A model generated the notes under the pieces. The model worked only from the letters and a program-made list of their open reading frames with translations, searched no databases and was not told the origin of the DNA. Positions 1 to 9,842 of a DNA stretch of 64,000 bases are shown piece by piece. This DNA comes from Coptis chinensis. Taxonomy: Eukaryota > Streptophyta > Magnoliopsida > Ranunculales > Ranunculaceae. The stretch's first letter is position 1. Each line of letters opens with the position of its first letter. The stretch is from positions 59,607,501 to 59,671,500 of the forward strand of contig CM027378.1 of the NCBI GenBank assembly GCA_015680905.1, written 5' to 3'. The translations under genes and the position numbers were made by a program.

Positions 1-30
1 TGCATGAACCACACTCCCCCTTCTCAAATT

Positions 31-44
31 GTTTGGGGGTGGTG
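31..44 (+). promoter_or_regulatory. Polypurine-like motif 1 of element A
   Basis: GTTTGGGGGTGGTG sits about 700 bp upstream of ORF II of element A. It is nearly identical to the true 3' polypurine tracts of this window (for example 6663-6676 and 20769-20782), but no LTR follows it. The same motif in the same relative place occurs in C (13668-13680) and E (42999-43010). It could be an internal plus-strand primer (inference) or a fossil of an earlier LTR junction. Confidence 0.5.
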
Positions 45-119
45 TATTTTAATTTTAGCACAATGTTTGTGCACGTATGAAATTGCATGCCTTAAATCAC
101 ATTTTTATAAGTTTTGGGC

Positions 120-367
120 CAAAATATAACAACCCTTGGGCCTTCTTTAATTTAATTGGGATCCACAATGTAATTAGGTACCTTATATTTCGAGGAATTT
201 CAAAGTTTCACAGAATTTCATAAACTAATCTAATAGAGAAAACCCATTATATGCAACCCATGGGCCTTGTTTACATCAATTGGGATCCATAATGTAATTA
301 GGAACCTTAAATTTCGTGGAATGTCAAAATTTTAGGAAATTTCATAAGCTAATCATATATAGAAATT
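120..367 (+). repeat. Two tandem copies of a roughly 124-bp unit
   Basis: Two adjacent units share the landmarks CCCTTGGGCC/CCCATGGGCC (133 and 257), TTGGGATCCAcAATGTAATTAGG-like sequence, and AATTTCATAAaCTAATC. Landmark spacing is 124 bp. The copies differ by scattered substitutions, so the duplication is old. The block lies in the non-coding stretch between motif 1 and the ORF II leader of element A; nothing else is recognisable from 45 to 470. Confidence 0.65.
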
Positions 368-469
368 CCAAAAACTGAAATAGAATTCATTTGTAGGAAA
401 CTATTCTAAAAATATGTTTTTTCAAATCTATTTATTTAGCAACCATCCAGCCTTAGAATTAGCAACAAA

Positions 470-739
470 ACACTATAAAAACAATTTCTAAGCATGTAGT
501 TTCATAATTGAAAACCCTAAACACATCGCTGCATCTCATAGCGCGCACGCGCCTAACTCAAGAACAAACTAAGCGCGCACCACCCTCGTATAAAGTTGGT
601 ATCAACATTATAACTCGCACCCCGCGCCCACCGAAGGTATACTTCAAGCGCACGCGTGCCCTAACCCCAAGCTTCCAGGCTCGGATTTCCAGGTTTTTCT
701 TCTCTAACTTCCAGTAATTAAGTTCATTGCTTGTTTGCT
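470..739 (+). promoter_or_regulatory. ORF II leader of element A (TATA-like box, CG-rich patch)
   Basis: CTATAAAAAC at 472-481 is a TATA-like box about 260 bp before the ATG at 740. It is followed by a CG-rich stretch (about 540-662) with GCGCGCACGCGCC, CCCGCGCCCA and GCGCACGCGTGCCC, which stands out from the AT-rich surroundings. B, C, E and I carry TATA-like boxes at corresponding places, so an internal promoter for the extra ORF is plausible (inference). No transcript evidence is available. Confidence 0.45.
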
Positions 740-1657
740 ATGTCTACTCCAAAAATTATACCGGAATAGTCTTTTGTGGACCTATTTCTCAATGATAAGT
801 ACGGTGCATACTTTGATGATATGGTAATAGAGCACGAATGGGAGACCCTACTGGTAAGACCTAATCAAACTTATTCTCCTACCCTTACTAAATATTTTTA
901 TGAGCATGTTGAATTCTTTACACGCTCCCATGGAGAACAAGCTCTCAGAGTTATGTTAGATGATGAACCCTTAGAATTGACTAAGTACTTAATTGCATTT
1001 TCATTAGGAATTCTAACTGCTGCCCAACACACCCATATTGATTATATAGCTGATAATGACAACAATTATGACTGGGTAAACTTCCACGAGACTTATGGTG
1101 CGGGTATATTTTAAGTAGAACACCAAGGCCAACATAACGTATCCTTAGAAAGCATGGCCCTTAATACGGGCATTGCTATGCTTTTCCTTAAGCTTAATGT
1201 CCTAGGAGATTGGCACTTCAAATCTTTGGATTCCCATGCATGCAATGCCTTCATTACTTTAGCAGAGGGGCGTTAGTATTATGATATATCCAAAACCATA
1301 GTGGCTTGTCTTGCCAGAGCACAGACTGTAAGGCATCAGTACCTTCTTATGCCAGTCACAGTTACTCGTATCTTGACATTCTTTTTCCCAGAATTCTGTA
1401 CACGTTTCACCGATTGGGTCAAGGTTGATACAATGCGCACAACCAATGCTATAGTTTGTTCCTTACATGCTATAGTTTGGCCTAGCTGGCGCCTCTAACC
1501 TCACCTAGTAGCACCATATACCCCGTCCGACCAAATTGCACTTAATAGGTTGGCTAGGGTAGATGAAAACAGCAAGAAGGCATGGAAACTAGTCATAGAT
1601 AGTCAAGACTTAAAGGAGCCCCATTTCATAAGTGAGGAGCAACCGGAGGATAATGCC
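740..1657 (+). pseudogene. ORF II of element A (env-position ORF, plant 'putative transposon protein'-like)
   Basis: Starting at the ATG at 740, one frame can be followed to 1657 with no frameshift but with four stops: just after the N-terminal P-E motif, near 1112, near 1276, and at 1496-1498. The protein aligns by eye with the open frame of element E (43672-44547). Shared landmarks are the N-terminal PxIxPEQS block, the YSP-LT-YFYxHV segment, the HxTYGxGxF segment, a hydrophobic NxGxxMLF-LNxLGxW block, the HxYLLMP block, TDWxxVxxMRxTN, and PHLVAPYxPSD. At least one stop fits a CAG-to-TAG change, as expected of old methylated elements. Its natural TGA lies at the exact site where B inserted. 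Family knowledge: such ORFs occupy the env position of Athila-type elements; their function is unknown. I see no clear transmembrane or signal segment. Confidence 0.75.
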
Positions 1658-3311
1658 TGATAAGCACCCAAAATTGTATTATAAAACTCCATAGAGACGT
1701 TACATTTCAGTTAATTTTGTGCTTAATAATCATGAAATAATTATATTCTCGTGCTTTTGCAGGTTGGAGCAACCAACATAAAGATGATAATAAAGCTAGT
1801 ACTTAAGCACGAAATAGGGAATATACATGAAGCTTTCCGATTAAGCCATGTGAAGCCCAAAAAATTCAGACTAAAGCCCAAAGATTCAAACAAGACAGAA
1901 TCAAGTTAGAAATGGGATTACGTGCACAGTAACAACAAGCTTCTAGAACTCATATCTCGTAAACCAGGACTCCAAATTCAACAAGTGAGTTGCTCAAATG
2001 ATCAGTGCGACAAGATCTACGCAAAGGTAGGAAGTTGTAAAAATGCCAAAAGACCAGCCCGCCACTAGACATAGCACGTGGACCCATTATGCGGGCCCAC
2101 AAGATTTGATGAGTCAACATGCAAGTCAAGACAAAAAGAGCAAATAATTGGAACAAAATGGACACTTTGCATGCAATTAATGCAGTTAGATAAGATTAGG
2201 TGCTAATAGTGTAAACCATGCAAGGTGTCACTTTGATTTGGTTTGGTGGATAAGATGGAAATTAAGGGAAATTTGTGTTTCACGTGGGGTAAGAGGAGAA
2301 AGCTCTCTTATGTATAAGGGGGGCTGATTTTGGAGCATTAACTCCCTTTTTAGATTCCCCTTTCATTCCTTGTCTTGTAGTTTTAGCTTTTAGTTTTTGT
2401 TTTTATGTAAGAAAGCTTGTAATAGTGTTAATGAAGAACATCTTTAGTATTTGAAATAAACTTCATCAGTTTCTTAGGTAATTTAGGTTTTAGTTTTTCT
2501 TTTCTTCTTCCTCTCTCTCATTAGCTTATATAACTTGTATTTTTTCAAATAATCCAAGGACCATGAGCTAAAACCCTCCAAGGTGGAAGGTTAATGATGC
2601 TCATGTGAGGATTCGTATATGTTTCATAGAAGTAGGATTCACTGCTTAGGACTAAGGACACATGTCGCACACTACCCCAAAATGGTAGTGTCCGGCTAAA
2701 CTTGAGGCCTAGAAGTTGAGAAAGACTCGCGTGCGCCACCCTTTTTATGCCTGGGCTAGCCGCACGCGCAGGCCCTATTTGACCTCTTAACTCTCTATGT
2801 GACAAGTGTATATTGTATGAGTCCAGGAGTTGAGATGGTATTTTAGAGATGAAATATCAGTTCAACTCCTTATGCTAGGGAAATGGACTTAGAGATGAGT
2901 TCATCTTGCTAGGGATCGACGCTTTATCCATTAGGGTTTGATAATGATCCCAAAACAACTTAGATATTATAGTGATCTGATTCTAAGATAATATAATGAG
3001 ACCTTTCATGAGTATCATGATCCTCTACCAATTCTTTCTCTTTAAATGTCTAGTTAAAAATCTTAGTTTTTTTTTTCTATTTTTGTGTCTCGCATTTTAA
3101 GTGTCCGTTAGGATTTAAAACAAGCAAACCTTAACTAGCAAATCAATATGAAACTTACTCACTAGTTTCTTAAGGATTAGAATAAAGTTGTAATTTGTGC
3201 TAGACGAATTCCTACTCGAACTAAACGAACGAAGAACCGTGAGTAAGGACTTGAGTTTACATAAAACGGAGTAGAGAAATCAAATATTTATACCGAAAAG
3301 TGTAAATATCA
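1658..3311 (+). repeat. 5' LTR of element B
   Basis: 1654 bp, TG...CA. Inside are a splice-acceptor-like TTTTGCAGG near 1757, a TATA-like TGTATAAGG at 2310-2318, an AATAAA near 2454, a strong hairpin around 2563-2604, and a short CG-rich patch at about 2730-2775. The 3' LTR matches it along its length with scattered substitutions and small indels, so the insertion is not recent. Confidence 0.88.
2563..2604 (+). other. Two-storey LTR hairpin, B 5' LTR
   Basis: An outer stem CATGAGC/GCTCATG encloses an inner stem built on AACCCTCC/GGAGGGTT; here the right inner arm has one change, GGAAGGTT. The 3' LTR copy at 7580-7625 has the perfect inner stem. Elements A, C/E, D and G have the same architecture with different stem sequences (21544-21583, 39026-39065, 19156-19192, 25445-25479). 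It lies downstream of the TATA box and so probably in the transcribed leader. Confidence 0.6.
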
Positions 3312-3313
3312 AA

Positions 3314-3326
3314 TGGCATCGTTGCC
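3314..3326 (+). other. Primer-binding site of element B
   Basis: TGGCATCGTTGCC begins two bases after the 5' LTR. It is a decayed form of TGGCGCCGTTGCC, which fits the 3' end of plant tRNA-Asp (family knowledge, tRNA recalled from memory). Other elements here have TGGCGCCGCTGCC in the same place. Confidence 0.75.
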
Positions 3327-4002
3327 ATTCTAAAGACCCAAGGACCATTGTTACAAACTGGAATTGCTCCAAGGGAAACCACCCCCCACTCTCATTCCTT
3401 TCCTTCCTTTCATTTTGTTGTGTTTTTCTTCGTTTTTTGTTTTGAAATTTTCCCGCTTTTTGGTATTGATCCCAGATTGGATTTTTGGTGGCACTTGCAG
3501 GAACCAAAAGTTAGGACCTGGAACCTAATTTACACACTGACCTAAGACTCCTATAAAAATTTGAGCCTACTGCGAACAATTACTACGCGTGTGCGATACC
3601 TGACTCGCGTTCGCTAGCATGCCCTCCCACACGCAGCTTTATTTAATCTATTCTTGCTCGGGTTTCAACAGACGCACCTACTAGTCTTTCTCATTCCAGT
3701 AAAGGGCCTAAGTTTCTGAACCTGAAATAGCTACTTCAAAATTCCTTTTGGTATTCGGGACGTCCACGGTTTGGAACGACGGTTTCATTTCTTTGGCGGA
3801 CTTGCGGAACACTAATAGGAGGGGTCTATCTTCTTCCATACTTTGTCATCCATCCAGTCAAACTTTATTGGACACTTTTCTTCATACATATCCTTATCCA
3901 TCAGGCATGGGAGACATACTTCATTTTGGACGTTTTCTCACGTACACTGATTGATAGTCTATCAAGAATCTTTGCCTTACCCATCACTTTGCTCCATCAC
4001 AC
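3327..4002 (+). other. Leader of element B
   Basis: About 680 bp of non-coding sequence link the primer site directly to ORF II, so B has no gag. CTATAAAAAT at 3551-3560 is TATA-like, and a CG-rich patch (ACGCGTGTGCG, ACTCGCGTTCGC) follows at about 3585-3625, matching the layout of the ORF II leaders in A, C and E. Short open frames here look like chance. Confidence 0.55.
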
Positions 4003-4988
4003 ATGGCATCTTCATCAAGCATGGCATCTCCAAAAATCATTCCTGAGCAATCCTTCTAGGCTATGATGGATTCCAATGCTTATGGCCTTTATTTTAGTGA
4101 CTACATCACCAACATCAGGTGGTCTCCCTAGTTCTTCAACCTGACCAAACTTATTCTCCAAGTTTGGCTGCATACTTTTATGCTAATATGGAAGACACAC
4201 CAGCATTCAACCATGCTCATGGCTTCTTCTTAGATGGGTTCACAATCCAAGTTGGTGGCACACACCATATCCTTTCTGAGCCAACACTTGACCTAACTTT
4301 GGATCTTCCCTATCACGAGCCAGCAGCAACATTGCCATACATCTTTCACAACTCTACCCGTTCCTTTTCATGGCCTGCTTTTCACAAAACATACGGTGAT
4401 GGTCTTGAAATTAAAGAAGAAGGAGCTTAACTTGGCAAATGGCCAGACATCACCATTCCCTTAGCAAGCATGACCATGAACGTGGGGAATGCAATGTTGT
4501 TTGTCCTGCTAAACATCATGGGAGCTTGGAATTTTTCTACTACAATTGATGCTGCCTGTGTAGTATTTAATGCCCTTGCTCAAGGTCATACATTATTTGA
4601 TATCTTAAACTGTGTTATCTCCAATCTGAAACGAGCTTGCACTGTTTGGGATCAGTATATACTTTTTCCTGTAACCGCTTGCCGAATTATGAGGACACAT
4701 TTCCCACAGTTCTCAGCTACTTTTCATGACTAGGTCAAGGTAGATTCTATGTGCCCGACAAACGAGATAATTCGTTCATTAAGGTTTAGGTAATGGCGAC
4801 GTCCTTCGCGGTACCTGAGGCATGTTCGTTGTTACACAAATGATGAGAAAATGTTAGCACATTTGAACGAATCCAGAGAACAAAAATCATTTGGCAAACC
4901 ATTATCTTTTGGCGCGATGCTAAGGAAATGCATTTCACTCATGAAGACGCCAGAACATCAGGACCTACTGGATGGTAAATTTGAGTAG
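4003..4988 (+). pseudogene. ORF II of element B, broken
   Basis: The ATG at 4003 opens with the same N-terminal PKIIPEQSF block as A and E but meets TAG within 20 codons. A frameshift near 4110-4120 and stops near 4430 and 4731 break the remainder. Conserved landmarks include YSPSLAAYFY, the HKTYGDGL segment, MNVGNAMLFVLLN and the QYILFPV block. The reading can be followed to about 4988, where a TAG closes it. It is clearly homologous to the ORFs at 740, 14352 and 43672 but quite diverged in its first third. Function unknown; no catalytic motif recognised. Confidence 0.7.
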
Positions 4989-6676
4989 GGCATTGTGTAT
5001 ATATCTAACTACATATAGTTGTATTTAGTGTGCTCTTGTTGTTTCTTTGATTATCTCTGTATAATATATTATGTTATAATAACTTTCTGTTCCAGCAATC
5101 CTAATTTTGCTCACGGTTCTCAGGTACTTTCTTTCTTTATCTATTGATACTTCGAGGACTAAGCATCATTCAGTTTGGGGGTGCTTTAAACCTGTAGAAA
5201 AAATTAGGCAATTTGTAGGCTGTATATAGTTTCTACTTTTTTGTTAGTGGATGTACTTAGTGACAAAGTCTTGTTTCCTTTTCAATGATGAAAATCGTCT
5301 AGAAATCTCACATTAGCATTCAAATTAGGATTTGTTTTTAAGAAACTTAAGATAATGCGTACGCAATAGTTTTTACATCTTTTCATGAGTATTCATGCAC
5401 TGAGCATTATCGATTGTACATAGCAGTAAGTTTTTGGAACCCACGGTTAGTGTACTTAAACTATCAATCCTGTGAGAATCTAACCAAAAAGCCTCGATAT
5501 GTGTGATATGTGAGTAATGACACAGAATTGTAGTTTTTTTGAATAGAGATAATCACGCATCTACTTACTTGATCACCATCCGAACCCTAGGCGAAAATTT
5601 AGGTCGTCTTTGGATCGACATAGCCAGAAATTCATACCTATTACAAATTCTTCCGCTAGTCACTCCACTGAAACTTTTATCAAACCTTTCACTTTCACCA
5701 AAAATTCCTTACCCATCTATTAACCCCAAATAAAATAACCTACCTAAATGATGAGTATGAAAAATAGGATGAAATGTAGACAAATAAAGAGAAAGACTTG
5801 TCCCAAATAAAAGTCAGTTACTTGCTTCAGGAAAGAAAAATAGAATCATGTTTCTTAAGCCTAAAAAAAAGAATATATATATTTGAGTCCAAAGGCTTAA
5901 GAGCAAGGTAGGAAAACTTAGGTAGAAGCAGGAAAAGAAAACAAGGATTTCTCTAGTGTAAATATCTTGAAGACCTTATTCTTTCATACTTGTCATTTTT
6001 TATTTTCTATTTCCATTTTCTTCTACACCACCACCTAAGCCCTATAATACCTAATAAAGACCTCTAGCTCAATTAGGAGTAGGATAGTATAATAATAAGT
6101 AGTAGATGTGATTGATCGACCTCGGCTCCTCTGACTGTCATCGAGTATGTGAGGAAATGTGTGCCCACTACACACTGGAGTTATCGAAACCTGAGTGGAA
6201 AAATTATGAGTGAATTTGTATTTCAGCACATACCTATGACAACCCATTTAGGGACACTCTCCAAAGGATCCAGAAACGACCCTGCTTGTGTATTTCAATG
6301 TAAAGTTCACTGAATGCATGTTCATATGTAGATGTTTTAATTATTGTATGCATATTAACTTGAGTTTCAAAGGAATTAACCCTCGTTCCCCGCTAAGGAG
6401 ATGTATAGATATCTGAGATTAATTTAGGAAACAAGCTTTTGTTACTTAGTCATTGTAGTATAGATGAAGTTTGTGGGTATCTTCTCTGGAAAACTCTCAC
6501 GAGGCTATAACTCGTTCACTAGGGAATTCCTAGTGGTTTAAGGCCTTCTTGCATACGGTCAATGTAACCACACTCTGCAAAATGAGAATTAGCTAGGATT
6601 GCACATTTTGGCCACTTAGCTGTATATACGTCTCTTCTTTGCTTGAGGACAAGCAAACTGCTGTTTGGGGGTGGTG
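4989..6676 (+). other. 3' non-coding region of element B
   Basis: No gene. It contains the tail and acceptor of an intron-like segment (to 5095), polypurine-like motif 2 GTTTGGGGGTG (5173-5183) preceded by GAGGACTAAGCATCATTC, a conserved block near 5600-5680 (CTTTGGATCGACATAGCCAG), a CCTAAT/ATTAGG hairpin containing AATAAA near 6047-6078, a tRNA-Asp-like GTCATTGTAGTATAG near 6450, the stem-loop element at 6499-6590, and the 3' polypurine tract. The same order occurs in A, C and E. Confidence 0.65.
6499..6590 (+). ncRNA. Stem-loop element upstream of polypurine tract, element B copy
   Basis: Stem 1 ACGAG/CTCGT; stem 2 CACTAGG/CCTAGTG, closed by a U-G pair; stem 3 TTGCAT/ATGTAA with one G-U pair; stem 4 is lost here. 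Copies: C 16167-16248, A 20607-20688, E 46253-46330, G 50946-51020, F 59358-59440. This is annotated as a candidate cis-acting RNA structure, not a proven separate transcript. Confidence 0.5.
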
Positions 6677-8306
6677 TGATAAGCACCCAAAATTGTATTA
6701 TAAAACCTCATAGAGACATAACATTTCGGTTAATTTTGTGCTTAATAATCATGAAATAATCGTATTCTCATGCTTCTGCAGGTTGGAGCAACCAACGTAA
6801 AAATGATAATAAAGCCAGTATATAAGCACGAAATAGAGAATATACATAAAGCTTTCTGATTAAGCCATGTGAAGCCCAACAAATTCAGACTAAAGCCCAA
6901 AGACTCAAACAGGACATAATTAAGTCAGAAACGGGATTACGTGCACAGTAACAGCAAGCTTCCGGAGCTCATATCTCTTGAACCAGGACTCCAAATTCAA
7001 CAAGTGAGCTGCTCAGACGATCAGTGCGATGAGCTCTATGCAAAGGCAGGAAGTTGTAAAAATGTCAAAAGACTAGCCCGCCACTGGACATAGCACGTGG
7101 ACCTATTATGCGAGCCCATAAGATTTGATGAGTCATCACGTAAGTCAAGACAAAAGGAGCAAATAATTAGAACAAAATGGACACCTTGCATGCAATTAAA
7201 TGGAGTTAGATAATATTAGGTGCTAATAGTGTAAACCATGCAAGGTGTCACTTTGCTTTGGTTTGGTGGATAAGATTGAAATTAAGGGAAATTTGTGCTT
7301 CACGAGGGATAAGAGGAGAAAGCTCTCTTATGTATAAGGGGGCTGATTTTGGAGCATTAACTCCCTTTTTAGATTCCTCTTTCATTCCTTGTCTTGTAGT
7401 TTTAGCTTTTAGTTTTTTATTTTATATAAAAAAGCTTGTAATAGTGTTAATGGAGAACATCTTTAGTTTTTGAAATAAACTTCATCATTTCCTTAGGTAA
7501 TTTTGGTTTTAGTTTTTCTTTTCTTCTTCCTCTCTCTCATTAGCTTATATAACTTGTAGTTTTTCAAATAATCCAAGGATCATGAGCTAAAACCCTCCAA
7601 GGTGGAGGGTTAATGATGCTCATGTGAGAATTCATATATGTTTCTTAGAAGTAGGATTCACTGCTTAGGACTAAGGACACATGTAGCACACTACCCCAAA
7701 ATGGTAGTGTCCGGCCAAACTTTAGGCTTGGAGGTTGAGAAAGACTCACGTATGCCACCCTTTTTATGCCTGGGCTAGCCACGCGCGCGGGTCCTAACCT
7801 CTTAACTCTCTATTTGACAAGTGTATGTTGTATGAGTCCAGGAGTTGAGATGGTATTTTAGAGATGAAATATCAGTTCAACTCCTTATGCAGATGAGTTC
7901 ATCTCACTAGGGATCGACGCTCTATCTGTTATGCTTTGATAATGATCCCAAAATGGCTTAGATATTGTAGTGATCTGATTCTAAGATAATATAATGAGAC
8001 CTTGCATGAGTAGCATGATCCTCTACCATTTCTTTCTCTTTAAATATCTAGTTAAAAATCTTAGTTTTTTTCCATTTTTGTGTCTCGCATTTTAAGTGTC
8101 CGTTAGGATTTAAAACAAGCAAACCTTAACTAGCAAATCAATATGAAACTTACACACTAGTTTCCTAAGGAGCAGAATAAAGTTGTAATTTGTCCTAGAC
8201 GAATTCCTACTCAAACTAAACGAACGAAGAACCGTGAGTAAGGACTTGAGTTTACACCGAACGGAGTAGAGAAATCAAATCTTTATACCGAAAAGTGTAA
8301 ATATTA
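6677..8306 (+). repeat. 3' LTR of element B
   Basis: 1630 bp, starting TGATAAGCACCC directly after the polypurine tract 6663-6676 and ending ATATTA before TSD ATGCC. Hairpin at 7580-7625 with perfect outer stem CATGAGC/GCTCATG. Compared with the 5' LTR it lacks about 20 bp near 7888 and has scattered substitutions. Confidence 0.88.
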
Positions 8307-8311
8307 ATGCC

Positions 8312-9001
8312 TGATCAGCGCAACTATATATGGTAATATTTATTATTTTCTGTTAGTGTCCACTTATGTCCCAAGCGATTTTTATTTCCTGTTATCTCCA
8401 TAATGGATGGAACTCATATAGGAGTTGCATCTGCATTTTATTCATTTATATTTGTATCATTTAACTTTCTTTTACAGGTGCTCCATCCCATTTCCAAGCA
8501 CGTTTCCATGGTACTCTCTATCCTTTATTTTCAATCCGATCTATACCTTGGGGACAAAGTATGATTATGTTTGGGGGTGGTATAGAAACACACTATAAAT
8601 GTATAAGCACATATTAGGTTGTATATTACGTATTTATTTGTCATATAAAAGTAGAGAAAACATAAAAATAGTTTATACTATGCACTTAGGATAATAGTAT
8701 TATTTCCTTTTCCATGATAATATTAGTCTAGAAATCTCAAGTAGCAATAGAATTAAGCGTAGTTCTTAGAAACTTAGGTTAATATGTAGGTAATAGTCAT
8801 TACATCTTTTCATTAACATCTTGCATGAGCATGTATGAGTATACTTGCCAATATTATTCTGAAACCTATATTAGACTACTTAATTTTACATATCCTATAA
8901 GATTCTAGCCTAAAAGCCTCATATGAGTGAGTATCTGAGTGATGACACAAAGGAGAAGTATAATCTGAATAGAGAAATCACACATCCACTTTCTTGATCC
9001 C
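8312..9001 (+). other. Element A segment: intron-like piece and 3' non-coding
   Basis: This begins with the stop codon of ORF II of A. An intron-like stretch runs from GTAATA at 8333 to TTCTTTTACAG at 8477. Polypurine-like motif 2 TTTGGGGGTGG is at 8570-8580, preceded by GGGGACAAAGTATGATTATG. The rest aligns with 44800-45270 of element E and contains no gene. It ends at the 5' TSD of element C (ATCCC). Confidence 0.7.
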
Positions 9002-9038
9002 TGATAAGAGCCCAAAACTATAGTTTTTACGGTTATCA
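9002..9038 (+). repeat. 5' LTR of element C reduced to 37 bp
   Basis: It starts TGATAAGAGCCCAAAACTA, as at 16339, 18241 and 38141, and ends TTTTTACGGTTATCA like the ends at 17447 and 20447. The primer site follows directly. The roughly 1-1.4 kb between is missing. LTR starts contain TGTAGTTTTAAC and LTR ends TTAGTTTTTACGG, so the loss probably went through the shared TAGTTTT. Confidence 0.85.
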
Positions 9039-9040
9039 AA

Positions 9041-9053
9041 TGGCGCCGCTGCC
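9041..9053 (+). other. Primer-binding site of element C
   Basis: TGGCGCCGCTGCC, two bases after the LTR end. It fits the 3' end of tRNA-Asp with one mismatch (C for T at position 10 of the site) against the plant tRNA recalled from memory. The same 13 bases occur at 39619 and 52785. Confidence 0.8.
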
Positions 9054-9229
9054 ATCTTAATCTTGTTCAAGACAAGAATTCAATTGCTTGAATTCAAGGG
9101 GCAATCCCCCATTCTATACCCACCCACCCTTTTAATTTTTCATTCGTAATTCTTGAATTTTCGGAACTGTTCACTGTTTTAGGCATAGGGGCTGCGGATT
9201 CACAGAGAAAAACACTGCAGTAAACATAT

Positions 9230-9840
9230 TTTTAAATTTCAAAAAATTCTAAACATTTACAGGCATAATCATTAAGGTGTTATTGATTTACTGTAATTTT
9301 GTCAGATTTTTCCTAGTTGTTTTACCTAGTGAAATAATATGATCTTTACAGTGCTGCATTTCAGTTTCCAAACAGTAAGTTTTTGAAAAGCAGACAAGTA
9401 AGGTTACTTAGGCAGTTTCAAAAATTCTAAACTTTTTACGGGAGTATCTATCCTAAGTCAGGAGTTTGCAGTTAAAATTTGATGAGTTTTTTATTTGTTT
9501 TGACCTCTTAACTAGTGGAGTGTTTCCAGTGTGTTTCTGCAATTTTGCAAACACTTAATTTCTGGAACAATAGCCGATAAGGAGGGTTTGTAGAACTTCA
9601 ATTACTCTAAAAGTTTTACAGGAATACTCATGATCTGTCAGGAGTCTCCAGTAAAATTTTGGAGATTTTTGTCTCTGTTTTGATTGGTTAACCATTTGGT
9701 TGTTTGTATTGTGTCCGAAAACTATTTCACAAACTTTGAAGGGCAGTAGAAGGACTTTCATAGCTCCGATTGATCTGAAATTTTACAGGCTACTTGATAG
9801 AGCGTCTTAGCAATCTACTGTAAAAATTTCAAATCTTTTG
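9230..9840 (+). repeat. Degenerate tandem repeat in gag leader of C, period about 170-180 bp
   Basis: Four diverged units share the order TCTaAA-xTTTTACAGGxaTA, then CTGTAAAATTT-like sequence, then a T-rich tract with TTTTGACC. The TTTACAGG landmark recurs near 9256, 9435, 9615 and 9782. No open frame is conserved through the units. The region lies between primer site and gag start and is presumably transcribed leader. Confidence 0.5.
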
Positions 9841-9842
9841 GA

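Larger units (their letters stand above)
1658..8306 (+). mobile_element. Element B: LTR element carrying only ORF II
   Basis: Both LTRs (1658-3311 and 6677-8306) begin TGATAAGCACCC; they end ATATCA and ATATTA. TSD ATGCC is seen at 1653-1657 and 8307-8311. A tRNA-Asp-type primer site follows the 5' LTR, and a polypurine tract GTTTGGGGGTGGTG precedes the 3' LTR. The internal region is only about 3.4 kb and holds a broken ORF II plus conserved 3' non-coding sequence; no gag, protease, reverse transcriptase or integrase is visible. It therefore looks like a non-autonomous element that depended on proteins made elsewhere. It sits exactly at the stop codon of ORF II of element A. Confidence 0.9.
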
